The notes beneath the pieces are model-generated. The model did no database searches, was not told the origin of the DNA, and saw only the letters and a program-made list of their open reading frames with translations. A stretch of 64,000 nucleotides of DNA. It comes from DASPKT01 sp035626475. Lineage in GTDB: Bacteria; Pseudomonadota; Alphaproteobacteria; Azospirillales; Azospirillaceae. The position numbers and the translations under genes are program-made. The DNA lies in contig DASPNP010000027.1 of NCBI GenBank assembly GCA_035626475.1, positions 1-64,000 on the forward strand. The letters run 5' to 3'. Shown here in pieces: positions 1 to 7,446 of the stretch (within the stretch, counting starts at the first letter, position 1; each line of letters begins with the position of its first letter).

Positions 1-302
1 GCAACGCCGGGGTCGCATACGGTGTCACCGACCCCGCGAACCGGGCGGCCCCTAGGGGCAGCCCGGTTCTCCCTTGGACCCAGCCACTCTACTCAACTCG
101 CAACAGACAAGGTCGCATGGAGGCGTAGCCGCAATGCGACATGTTGCGGCCGGGATGTCGCATCGCGCCTGCGGCTCCATGCGACCTACGAACCCCACGA
201 GTGCTGCATTCGGCGCATCCCGCTGCAACCCCTGGGCCCCGGCCTGCGCCGGGGTGACGGGTTAGTGGGGCCACAGCCGTCCAGTCATCGTCCAGCGGAC
301 CC
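1..302. other. Left-edge non-coding stretch
   Basis: No convincing gene is seen here. Open frames exist on both strands, but none has a recognisable motif or a ribosome-binding site. The first ~50 bases could be the tail of a gene lying outside the window, which cannot be decided from here. The stretch holds a long imperfect inverted repeat (111-186) and a short GC palindrome (237-254, CCCCGGCCTGCGCCGGGG). Palindromes of this kind are often dispersed in alphaproteobacterial genomes. It lies downstream of the minus-strand histidine kinase, so the hairpins could also act as transcript ends. Confidence 0.6.
111..186. repeat. Long imperfect inverted repeat
   Basis: The outer arms GGTCGCATGGAG and CTCCATGCGACC are perfectly complementary (12 bp). 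Inside them a second pair of arms, around GCCGCAATGCGACAT and ATGTCGCATCGCGCC, is also largely complementary, so the whole 76 bp can fold into one long stem with small interruptions. No other copy was noticed in this window. It may be a member of a dispersed intergenic repeat family or a strong transcript-end structure for the kinase gene that ends at 303. Confidence 0.6.
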
Positions 303-1667
303 TTAGCCCACCCCGACGTCCGGCGCCGCGTCCTTGGCCGGCTGCACCCGCTCGGCGGGCAGGCGCACCCGGGCGACGGTACCGCGGCCGGGCTCGCTCT
401 CCAGGCTCAGCGAGCCGCCATGCAGCTCGGCCAAGGCTCGCACCATGGGCAGGCCCAGCCCGGCGCCGCCGGCGGTGCGGCTGAGATTGCCCTCGATCTG
501 GGTGAAGGGCTGCAACGCCCGGGGGATCTCCTCCGGCCGCATGCCGATGCCGGTGTCCGCCACGCCGATCACCAGCGTGCCGTCCGCCTCCACCGAGGCC
601 GACAGGGTGACGCGGCCGCCCTTGGGCGTGAACTTCACGGCGTTGGACAGCAGGTTGGACAGCATCTGCTTCAGCGCCACCTCGTCGGCGCGCAGGCGGG
701 GCAGGGCGCGGGGCACGTCCAGCAGGGTGGTGACGCCGCCGCGGATCGCCCGCTCCTTCACCAGCCGCAGGCAGGAATGCAGGGTCCGCGGCAGATCGAC
801 CAGATGCTCGTTCAGCTCGCGCCGGCCGGCCTCGATCTTGGACAGGTCCAGGATGTCGTTGATGAGGTCGAGCAGCATGCGACCGCTCTCGTTGATGTCG
901 CGGGCGTACTCGGCATAGTCGGGGTGGCCGGCCGGGCCCAGCTGCTGCTCGCCGATGATCTCGCTGAAGCCGATGATGGCGTTCAGCGGCGTGCGCAGCT
1001 CGTGGCTCATATTGGCCAGGAACTCGGTCTTGGCGCGGCTGGCCGTCTCCGACAGCTGCTTGGCCCGGCGCAGCGCCTCCTCGGCGCGGCGGCGCGGCGT
1101 GATGTCCTCGCAGGTGCCCTGGAAGGCTGCCGGCCGCCCCTCCTCGTCGCGCACCACCCGGGCCGAGATGCTGATCCAGATCGTGGTGCCGTCGCGGCGG
1201 ATCGCCTCCGCCTCGTAGCCGGTGACGGCCCCCTCCGCCAGCAGCATGCGGGCGAAGCGGTTGCGCGTCTCGGGATCGGCATAGAGCTGGCGGGCGATGT
1301 CGGTGCACTCCGCCACCAGTTGGGGCGCGTCGTCATAGCCCAGCAGCCGGGCCATGGTCGGGTTCGCCCAGAGGAACCGCCCCTCCGGCGTGCTGGCGAA
1401 GACGCCCTCGACCGAATTCTCGAAAATCTCGCGGTACACCTGCTCGCTGGAGGCCACCCGGGCCGCCTCGCGCGCGACCTGCCGGTGCCGGACCGCAAGC
1501 GCCAGCAGGGCCCCGCCGGCGGCCAGTCCCGCCGCCGCGCCCGCCCAGGCCGGGGCCAGCCCGGCCAACGCCGCGCCGCCAGCGCACAGGGCGCCGGCGC
1601 CGGCCATGCCGGCCGCCAGGGCGCTCCGCCCGACGGGGTGACGCTGCGGCGCCTGCGCGAACATCAT
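303..1667 (-). CDS. PAS-domain sensor histidine kinase
   Basis: A 454-residue histidine kinase. Two hydrophobic segments occupy roughly the first 65 residues. A PAS domain follows, with the hallmark NSVEGVFASTPEGRFLWAN and a PAC-like tail, then a HisKA dimerisation domain with H-box FLANMSHELRTPLNAIIGF. The HATPase domain has N-box LSNLLSNAVKF and G-boxes ADTGIGM and GAGLGL. The start is placed at ATG 1667, which follows GGGAGAAGGG at good spacing; an upstream in-frame extension lacks this signal. It has no receiver domain and no adjacent response regulator, so it is an orphan kinase whose partner lies elsewhere. It is divergent from the FAD oxidoreductase. The signal sensed is unknown. Confidence 0.9.
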   Translation of the reverse strand: MMFAQAPQRHPVGRSALAAGMAGAGALCAGGAALAGLAPAWAGAAAGLAAGGALLALAVRHRQVAREAARVASSEQVYREIFENSVEGVFASTPEGRFLWANPTMARLLGYDDAPQLVAECTDIARQLYADPETRNRFARMLLAEGAVTGYEAEAIRRDGTTIWISISARVVRDEEGRPAAFQGTCEDITPRRRAEEALRRAKQLSETASRAKTEFLANMSHELRTPLNAIIGFSEIIGEQQLGPAGHPDYAEYARDINESGRMLLDLINDILDLSKIEAGRRELNEHLVDLPRTLHSCLRLVKERAIRGGVTTLLDVPRALPRLRADEVALKQMLSNLLSNAVKFTPKGGRVTLSASVEADGTLVIGVADTGIGMRPEEIPRALQPFTQIEGNLSRTAGGAGLGLPMVRALAELHGGSLSLESEPGRGTVARVRLPAERVQPAKDAAPDVGVG

Positions 1668-1841
1668 CGGTGCCCTTCTCCCGTCCCGTGTGCGGCGTGC
1701 CCCGGCGGACGATACAGGGTCGGGCCGCCCGGGCAAAGGGCCAGGACGCGCCGGGGGCGTGCGCCGGAGACGCCCTGGACGCCCGGTGGCGGCGCCCTAT
1801 GTTGATCGATCCGTACCGAACGCCGCGTGAAGACCAGCAGA

Positions 1842-2885
1842 ATGACCGCATCGCCCCGCATCCTCATCGCCGGCGCCGGACTGGCCGGGCTCGCCTGCGC
1901 CCGCGCGCTGCGCGACGGCGGCCTCGACGTGCGGGTGCTGGACAAGGGGCGCGGCCCCGGCGGGCGGCTGTCGACCCGGCGCGAGGGACCCTTCGCCTTC
2001 GACCATGGCGGCCAGTACCTGACGGCGCGCGACCCGCGCTTCGCCGGCCTGATGGTGGACTGGCAGGCGCGCGGCGTGGCCGCCCCCTGGACCGGCCGCA
2101 TCGTCCGCCTCGCCGGCGGCGGGGTGGCCGGGGGGGGGGAGGAGAGTCCGGGCGAGCGCTACGTCGGCACGCCGGGCATGAACGCCCTGGTGCGCGACCT
2201 CGCGGAGGGGCTGGACGTGTCCTGGGGCGTGCGGGTGGCCCGGCTGGACCGGACGGCCGACGGCTGGCACGCCGTGGCCGAGGACGGGGCCGATCTGGGG
2301 CGCTTCGGCATCGTCGTGGCGGCGGTGCCGGCGCCGCAGGCCGCGGCGCTGCTGGCTCCGGCGCCGCGCCTGGCGGAACGCGCCCGCGCCGCCCGGATGG
2401 AGGCCTGCTGGTCGGTCATGGCCGTGTTCGACCCGCCGCCGGAGCCCGGCTGGGACGCGGCCTTCGTCACCGAGGGCCCGCTCTCCTGGGTGGCGCGGGA
2501 CGGATCCAAGCCCGGACGCCGGGAGCCCGGCGCCTGGGTGCTGCATGGCAGCCGCGCCTGGTCCGAGGCGCATCTGGAGGAGCGGCCGGAGACGGTGGCG
2601 GCGATGCTGCTGCGGGCCTTTGGCGAGCTGACCGGCGCCGGCGCGCCCGCCTTCGCCCGGGCGCACCGCTGGCGCTACGCCATCCCGGCGGTGCCGCTGG
2701 CCGAGGGCCATCTGTGGGATGCCGAGGCGGGCATCGGCGCCTGCGGCGACTGGTGCCGCGAGGCGCGGGGCGAGGCGGCTTGGGTCAGCGGGCGCGACCT
2801 GGGCGAGCGCATCCTGGCCGATCTGCACCGCGGCATCGGGGCCGCCGCATCGGCGGGGGAGGGCGCCCGTGACCGCCATGATTGA
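1842..2885 (+). CDS. Renalase-like FAD-dependent oxidoreductase
   Basis: A 347-residue flavoprotein. The N-terminal Rossmann dinucleotide-binding motif is IAGAGLAGLACARALRDGG, followed by the second FAD motif DKGRGPGGRLSTRR and the HGGQYLTARD segment typical of the COG3380/renalase-like amine oxidase group. The C-terminal GDWCRE segment resembles the FAD-contacting end of the family. The substrate is unknown. ATG 1842 is chosen; GTG 1827 is in frame and would add five residues, and neither has a clear Shine-Dalgarno sequence. Its stop overlaps the start of the DUF1289 gene, which suggests translational coupling of the two. Confidence 0.85.
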   Translation: MTASPRILIAGAGLAGLACARALRDGGLDVRVLDKGRGPGGRLSTRREGPFAFDHGGQYLTARDPRFAGLMVDWQARGVAAPWTGRIVRLAGGGVAGGGEESPGERYVGTPGMNALVRDLAEGLDVSWGVRVARLDRTADGWHAVAEDGADLGRFGIVVAAVPAPQAAALLAPAPRLAERARAARMEACWSVMAVFDPPPEPGWDAAFVTEGPLSWVARDGSKPGRREPGAWVLHGSRAWSEAHLEERPETVAAMLLRAFGELTGAGAPAFARAHRWRYAIPAVPLAEGHLWDAEAGIGACGDWCREARGEAAWVSGRDLGERILADLHRGIGAAASAGEGARDRHD

Positions 2886-3072
2886 TCCCGACGACTATGT
2901 GAAGAGCCCTTGCGTCCGGGTCTGCCGGGTGGACCCGGCGACGCGGCTCTGCATCGGCTGCCTGCGGAGCCTGGACGAGATCGCGCACTGGATGGGCATG
3001 GCCCCGGACCAGCGCCGCGCCGTGCTGGCCGACCTGCCGAACCGGACGGTGAAGCGGCGCATCCTGCCCTAA
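2869..3072 (+). CDS. DUF1289 family small Cys-rich protein
   Basis: A short protein (67 residues from GTG 2869, or 64 from ATG 2878) with the DUF1289 signature C-x3-C-x8-C-x2-C (CVRVCRVDPATRLCIGC), which looks like a metal-binding site. The GTG is preferred because GGGGGAGGG lies six bases upstream of it, inside the preceding FAD oxidoreductase gene. The gene overlaps that oxidoreductase, so the two are probably translated together. The function of DUF1289 is not established. A second DUF1289 gene is at 35389. Its stop codon overlaps the stop of the convergent gene at 3069. Confidence 0.85.
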   Translation: MTAMIDPDDYVKSPCVRVCRVDPATRLCIGCLRSLDEIAHWMGMAPDQRRAVLADLPNRTVKRRILP

Positions 3073-3260
3073 GGGCTCGGCGCCTTCTCATCCCCGAAGG
3101 GCGCCGTGGGGTCGCGCTCCACCAGTTCCGCCACCGCCTCGAAGGCGCGGGCGTTGTGCTCCATCTGCGGCCGGGTGGCGTCGTACTTGCCGGCCACCTC
3201 GCGGAAATAGGCGGCGGCGTCGCGCAGCAGCCGGGCCGCGATCTCGGCATTGGTCGCCAT
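3069..3260 (-). CDS. Small conserved-looking protein, function unknown
   Basis: A 63-residue, largely helical and mildly acidic protein with no recognised domain and no membrane segment. It starts three bases after the stop of the DUF2383 gene on the same strand, so the two form an operon and the product may act with that protein. The Shine-Dalgarno signal is weak, consistent with coupled translation. Its stop overlaps that of the DUF1289 gene tail to tail. The amino-acid composition (many Ala, Glu, Arg, with a regular heptad-like pattern) supports a real helical protein. Confidence 0.65.
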   Translation of the reverse strand: MATNAEIAARLLRDAAAYFREVAGKYDATRPQMEHNARAFEAVAELVERDPTAPFGDEKAPSP

Positions 3261-3263
3261 GGC

Positions 3264-3707
3264 TCAGGCCGCCTGCGAACTCTGGCCGCGCAGCCGCTCC
3301 AGGCTGGCGCCGATGCGCCGGGCCAGCCCGGCCAGGGCCTCGGCGACCTCAGGCGGCAGGTCGCCGGCGATGGCCTGGTCGAAGCGGGCCAGCGTGCCGG
3401 CCTCCACGTCGCCCACCTCCTGCAGGATCGCCTCGCAGGTGCGCGCGCCCAGCACCGCCTTGACCCCGGTGATCAGCCGGTGGGCGCCACCCATCAGCGT
3501 GCCGGTCGCCTCGGGAGCCCCGCCGATGGAGGCCACCTGGATCTGAAGGTCGCGGACGATGGCGGCGCGCTCGGCCGATAGGTCGTTGAAGAGCGTCTTC
3601 AGCTCCTCGTCCGTGCAGTCTTCCGCCGCCCGCTGGAGGCTCAGATGGCTGTCCTCGGTGATGCGGATCAGGTCGTTCAGCTGGTCGACGATCTCGTCGC
3701 GTTCCAT
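3264..3707 (-). CDS. DUF2383 (PA2169-type) four-helix-bundle protein
   Basis: A 147-residue helical protein matching the DUF2383/PA2169 family of ferritin-like four-helix bundles by its opening (MERDEIVDQLNDLIRITEDS) and its alternating acidic and hydrophobic helices. Members are often stress- or stationary-phase linked, but the biochemical role is unknown. The start is set at ATG 3707. An upstream in-frame ATG (3746) would add 13 residues that look like translated leader. It is the first gene of a two-gene operon with the small protein ending at 3069. Confidence 0.75.
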   Translation of the reverse strand: MERDEIVDQLNDLIRITEDSHLSLQRAAEDCTDEELKTLFNDLSAERAAIVRDLQIQVASIGGAPEATGTLMGGAHRLITGVKAVLGARTCEAILQEVGDVEAGTLARFDQAIAGDLPPEVAEALAGLARRIGASLERLRGQSSQAA

Positions 3708-3917
3708 GGTCGGTCCCCGGCGCGGCGCCGTCCGGAACGGCGGCATCCCGCAGGAGGATGAACGGCCGGCAGGCCCCGCCGTTCCCGACGACCCTCACCT
3801 TATGCGTCAAATCACGGCCCCCACATGGAGACTTGGATTGCCACGAATGCGGGTCTAGCATGTTGGGAAGGGCAGGCCGCAGAAGCCGGCCCGGGAGGCG
3901 AAACGGCGAGGCGTACC

Positions 3918-4436
3918 ATGGCACCCAGGCCCATGGCGTGGCCCGACAGGGCGATCGAGGCGGAACCGGGCGGCTGCGACCGCCTGAAGATCCGCGAGTG
4001 CCTCATGCGCTATTGCCGGGCGCTGGACTGCGCCGACTCACACGTGCTCGCCTCCTGTTACTGGCCCGATGGCCCGGCCGCCGCCTTCGTCGAGCAGGCG
4101 GTGCCGGCGCTGCGGGCCATGCGCCGCGCCCTGCACAAGATCGGCAACGTGCTCATCGAGCTGGACGGCGAGGAGGCCCGGGTGGAGTCCTTCGTCGTCG
4201 CCTACCATTCCCTGCCCGACAGCCTCGGCGGGGCCGAGGCCGTGGTGGGCGGCCGCTGGATCGACCGGTTCGAGAAGCGCGCCGGCGTCTGGCGCATCGC
4301 GTCCCGCCGCTTCCAGCTGGACTGGTGCCGCAACGTCGCCCCCGGCGAAGGCTGGTCGGAGGCGCTTTACGGCCTACCGGCCGGGATGCCCGCCGGCGCC
4401 ATGGCGATGCGGGCGGCGGGTAGCCTATCGGCGTGA
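3918..4436 (+). CDS. SnoaL-like / NTF2-fold protein
   Basis: A 172-residue protein resembling the SnoaL-like (NTF2-fold) group. It has an N-terminal helix (LKIRECLMRYCRALDCADS) followed by a strand-rich region ending in GGRWIDRFEKRAGVWRIA, the characteristic closing strand pair. Relatives include dehydratases, isomerases and hydroxylase partners, so the activity cannot be named. ATG 3918 is chosen because GGGAGGCG and GAGGCG precede it; an upstream ATG (3825) would add 31 residues without family similarity. It is monocistronic, followed by a dispersed repeat and convergent with infC. Confidence 0.7.
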   Translation: MAPRPMAWPDRAIEAEPGGCDRLKIRECLMRYCRALDCADSHVLASCYWPDGPAAAFVEQAVPALRAMRRALHKIGNVLIELDGEEARVESFVVAYHSLPDSLGGAEAVVGGRWIDRFEKRAGVWRIASRRFQLDWCRNVAPGEGWSEALYGLPAGMPAGAMAMRAAGSLSA

Positions 4437-4450
4437 GGGGTGCCCCTTCA

Positions 4451-4648
4451 TCCCTCGCCCCTTGCGGGAGAGGGATGGGCCCCGCGGCGAAGCCGTGGGA
4501 GGGTGAGGGGGCGGCGGGCGGCAGCCCGACGTTCTCGACCCCTGGGACAAGCTGATCCGTCGAGAACGCCAGCCTCCGGCTGTCGACCCCTCAACCTCCC
4601 CAAGCAGGCTTGGGGCCCCATCCTTCTCCCGCAAGGGGAGAAGGATAA
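4451..4648. repeat. Dispersed ~200-bp structured repeat, copy 1
   Basis: This 198-bp intergenic element has a clear second copy at 17857-18052. The ends form imperfect terminal inverted repeats: the left end carries GCCCCTTGCGGGAGA and the right end TCTCCCGCAAGGGGA. Inside are conserved stems: GTTCTCGAC with GTCGAGAAC, AGCC-TCC-GGCT, and an 8-bp hairpin CCCCAAGC-AG-GCTTGGGG. The right end folds as CCTTCTCCC-GCAA-GGGGAGAAGG. There is no coding capacity. It sits between the 3' ends of two convergent genes. It looks like a non-autonomous MITE- or BIME-like element. Confidence 0.85.
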
Positions 4649-4668
4649 GGAGCCGCATCCCCCAAACG

Positions 4669-4706
4669 AAAAACCCCGCCGCCGGTGTCCCGGGGCGGGG
4701 TTCGTC
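4669..4706 (-). terminator. Rho-independent terminator of thrS-infC
   Basis: Read on the minus strand, the arms CCCCGCC and GGCGGGG flank a GC-rich interior and are followed directly by a run of five T. It lies about 25 bases beyond the infC stop, so infC is the last gene of its transcript. The usual enterobacterial rpmI-rplT continuation is absent here. Confidence 0.85.
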
Positions 4707-4730
4707 AGGCTCGGACCGAGATGCCGGCGC

Positions 4731-5267
4731 TCACTTGGGCGCCAGCACCATGATCATCTGCTTGCCCTCGAGCTTGGGCATCTGCTCGACCTTGGCCAGC
4801 TCGTCCAGATGGTCGCGGACCTTGACCAGCACGTTCATGCCGAGGTCCTGGTGCGCCATCTCGCGGCCGCGGAAGCGCATGGTGACCTTCACCTTGTCGC
4901 CTTCCTCGAGGAAGCGGCGGGCGGCGCGCATCTTCACGTCGTAGTCGTTGTCATCGATGTTCGGCCGGAGCTTGATCTCCTTGACCTCGATGATCTTCTG
5001 CTTCTTGCGGGCCTCGGCGGCCTTCTTCTGCGCCTCGTACTTGAACTTGCCGTAGTCGAGGATCTTGCAGACGGGCGGCTCCGCGTTCGGCGACACCTCG
5101 ACGAGGTCGAGGCCGGCTTCCTCCGCGGCCATCAGGGCGTCGCGGATTCCGACCACGCCGACCATTTCGCCGTCGGCGCCGATGAGGCGGACGGAGCGGG
5201 CGTTGATCTCCCGGTTGATGCGGGGGCCGTCGCGGGACGGGGCGGCTTCCTGGGTAGGACGTGCTAT
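4731..5267 (-). CDS. infC: Translation initiation factor IF-3
   Basis: IF-3 binds the 30S subunit, blocks premature 50S joining and monitors start-codon selection. The 178-residue product has the N-terminal domain (INREINARSVRLIGADGEMV, ILDYGKFKYE), the lysine-rich linker, and the C-terminal domain (KIIEVKEIKLRPNIDDNDY; KVKVTMRFRGREMAH). The first in-frame ATG (5165) would remove 34 conserved N-terminal residues. The homology continues upstream to an ATA codon at 5267-5265, preceded by GGAG about ten bases away, with no closer ATG, GTG or TTG in frame. Rare start codons are the known basis of IF-3 autoregulation (AUU in E. coli). It lies 95 bases downstream of thrS and ends at a terminator. 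Confidence 0.95.
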   Translation of the reverse strand: MARPTQEAAPSRDGPRINREINARSVRLIGADGEMVGVVGIRDALMAAEEAGLDLVEVSPNAEPPVCKILDYGKFKYEAQKKAAEARKKQKIIEVKEIKLRPNIDDNDYDVKMRAARRFLEEGDKVKVTMRFRGREMAHQDLGMNVLVKVRDHLDELAKVEQMPKLEGKQMIMVLAPK

Positions 5268-5362
5268 GGGAAAAGCTCCATCAGAAGGGAGGGGCCGCCG
5301 GGCCGGCTTGCATGCCGGGGAATGCGGACGGCGCCCTCCGTGGGGTCACGGTTACTCTATTC

Positions 5363-7348
5363 CTAAAACGACGCGTCGGACTTGTCGAGTGCCGCTGGTG
5401 GCGTAGCCTCCGACTTAAGCAGCGCGACGGCTTCGTCAAGACCCATCACCTCCTGGTCCTTGCCGCCCAGGCGGCGGATGGCGACGGTGCGGTTCTCCGC
5501 CTCGCGCCCGCCGACCACCAGCATGACCGGCACCTTGGCCAGGCTGTGCTCGCGGACCTTGAGGTTGATCTTCTCGTTGCGGGTGTCGGTCTCGACCCGG
5601 ATGCCGGCGCGGCGCAGCGTGCGCGCCACCTCCTCGGCGTAGGGGTCGGCGTCCGACACGATGGTGGCGACCACCGCCTGCACCGGGGCCAGCCACAGCG
5701 GGAACTTGCCGGCGTAGTGCTCGATCAGCATGCCGATGAAGCGCTCCAGCGAGCCCAGGATGGCGCGGTGGAGCATGACCGGCCGGTGCCGCTGGCTGTC
5801 GGCGCCGATGTAGGAGATGTCGAGCCGCTCCGGCAGCACCGCGTCGTACTGCAGCGTGCCGCACTGCCAGGTGCGGCCAATGGCGTCGGTCAGGTGGAAC
5901 TCCACCTTCGGGCCGTAGAAGGCCCCCTCGCCGGGCAGCTCCTCGAAGGGCAGGTTCGCAGCGACCAGCGCGTCGCGCAGCGCCTTCTCGGCCGCGTCCC
6001 AGGTCTCGTCGGAGCCGGCGCGCACGTCGGGGCGCAACGCCAGCTTCACGTCGATCTTGTCGAAGCCCAGCTCATGGTAGACGCCCAGCTGCAGCTTGAA
6101 ATAGTCCGCCGCCTCCTGCGCCGCCTGCTCGGGCGTGCAGAAGATGTGGGCGTCGTCCTGGGTGAAGGCGCGGACGCGCAGGATGCCGTGCAGCGCGCCC
6201 GAGGGCTCGTTGCGGTGGCAGGCGCCGAACTCGGCCATGCGCAGCGGCAGGTCGCGGTAGCTCTTGAGCCCCTGCTTGAAGATCTGGGTGTGGGCCGGGC
6301 AGTTCATCGGCTTCACGCCGAGCATGCGCTCGTTGCCCTGCTCGTCCACCGACTCCCGGATCTTGAACATGTTGTCGCCGTACATGTCCCAGTGCCCGGA
6401 GGCCTTGAACAGCGAACTCTCGTAGAGCTGCGGCGAGCGCACCTCGACATAGCCGGCGGCGGCCAGCTTGGCGCGGATGTAGTTCTCCAGCGTCCGGTAC
6501 AGGGTCCAGCCCTTGGCGTGCCAGAACACGCTGCCGGCGGCCTCCTCCTGCAGATGGAACAGGTCCATCTCGCGGCCGAGCTTGCGGTGGTCCCGCTTCT
6601 CCGCCTCCTCGATCTGGTGCAGATGGTCGGCCAGCTCCTTCTCGGTCCGCCAAGCCGTGCCGTAGATGCGCTGCAGCATCGGGTTGCGGCTGTCGCCGCG
6701 CCAGTAGGCGCCCGCCACCTTCATCAGCTTGAAGGCGTGGCCGATCTTGCCGGTGGAGGTCAGGTGCGGGCCGCGGCAGAGGTCGTACCACTTGCCCTGG
6801 CGGTAGATGGTGATCTTCTCGGTCGCCGGCAGGTCGGAGATGATCTCCGCCTTGTAGTGCTCGCCCAGCTTCTTGAAATGCTCGATCGCCTCGTCGCGGT
6901 CCCACACCTCGCGGGTGAAGGGCGCGTTCTCGTTGACGATCTCGTGCATGCGCTGCTCAATCTTCACGAGGTCTTCGGGCGTGAAGGGCTCGGAGCGCGC
7001 GAAGTCGTAGTAGAAGCCGGTGGCGATGGCCGGCCCGATGGTCACCTGCGTGCCGGGATAGAGCTGCTGCACCGCCTCGGCAAGGATGTGGGCGGCGTCG
7101 TGCCGGATCAGCTCCAGCGCCTCATCGGACTTGTCGGTGATGATCTCGAGCTTGGCGTCCTGCTCCAGCGGCAGGTTGATGTCGATGACCTTGCCGTCGA
7201 CCTTCACCGCCAGCGCGGCCTTGGCCAAGCTCTTGGCGATGGAGGCGGCGATCTGCTCGCCCGTGGTGCCGCGATCGTAGGTCCGCACGCTGCCGTCGGG
7301 CAGCGTGATGGCGATCTGGGGCTTATCGAGGGCGTCGACGCTCGTCAT
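5363..7348 (-). CDS. thrS: Threonyl-tRNA synthetase
   Basis: Class II synthetase that charges tRNA-Thr. The 661 residues match the family length. The N-terminal TGS domain (ITLPDGSVRTYDRG) is followed by the editing domain with HDAAHILAEAV and CRGPHL, then the catalytic core with motif 2 (RMAEFGACHRNEPSGALHG) and the zinc ligands in MNCPAH and VMLHRAI. The anticodon-binding domain closes the protein. The editing site appears intact. Start ATG 7348 gives the canonical N-terminus (MTSVDALDKPQI); the open frame continues far upstream only as a shadow of the glycosyltransferase gene. It forms an operon with infC, the usual bacterial arrangement. Confidence 0.97.
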   Translation of the reverse strand: MTSVDALDKPQIAITLPDGSVRTYDRGTTGEQIAASIAKSLAKAALAVKVDGKVIDINLPLEQDAKLEIITDKSDEALELIRHDAAHILAEAVQQLYPGTQVTIGPAIATGFYYDFARSEPFTPEDLVKIEQRMHEIVNENAPFTREVWDRDEAIEHFKKLGEHYKAEIISDLPATEKITIYRQGKWYDLCRGPHLTSTGKIGHAFKLMKVAGAYWRGDSRNPMLQRIYGTAWRTEKELADHLHQIEEAEKRDHRKLGREMDLFHLQEEAAGSVFWHAKGWTLYRTLENYIRAKLAAAGYVEVRSPQLYESSLFKASGHWDMYGDNMFKIRESVDEQGNERMLGVKPMNCPAHTQIFKQGLKSYRDLPLRMAEFGACHRNEPSGALHGILRVRAFTQDDAHIFCTPEQAAQEAADYFKLQLGVYHELGFDKIDVKLALRPDVRAGSDETWDAAEKALRDALVAANLPFEELPGEGAFYGPKVEFHLTDAIGRTWQCGTLQYDAVLPERLDISYIGADSQRHRPVMLHRAILGSLERFIGMLIEHYAGKFPLWLAPVQAVVATIVSDADPYAEEVARTLRRAGIRVETDTRNEKINLKVREHSLAKVPVMLVVGGREAENRTVAIRRLGGKDQEVMGLDEAVALLKSEATPPAALDKSDASF

Positions 7349-7446
7349 GGCTCTGGATTCGTTCGCGGTTGCGGAACGGCGACTTTGGGAAGGTCGCCCG
7401 GGCATGTCAAGCATGGCAGATGGGCGATTTCGCGGGGCAGCCAAGC

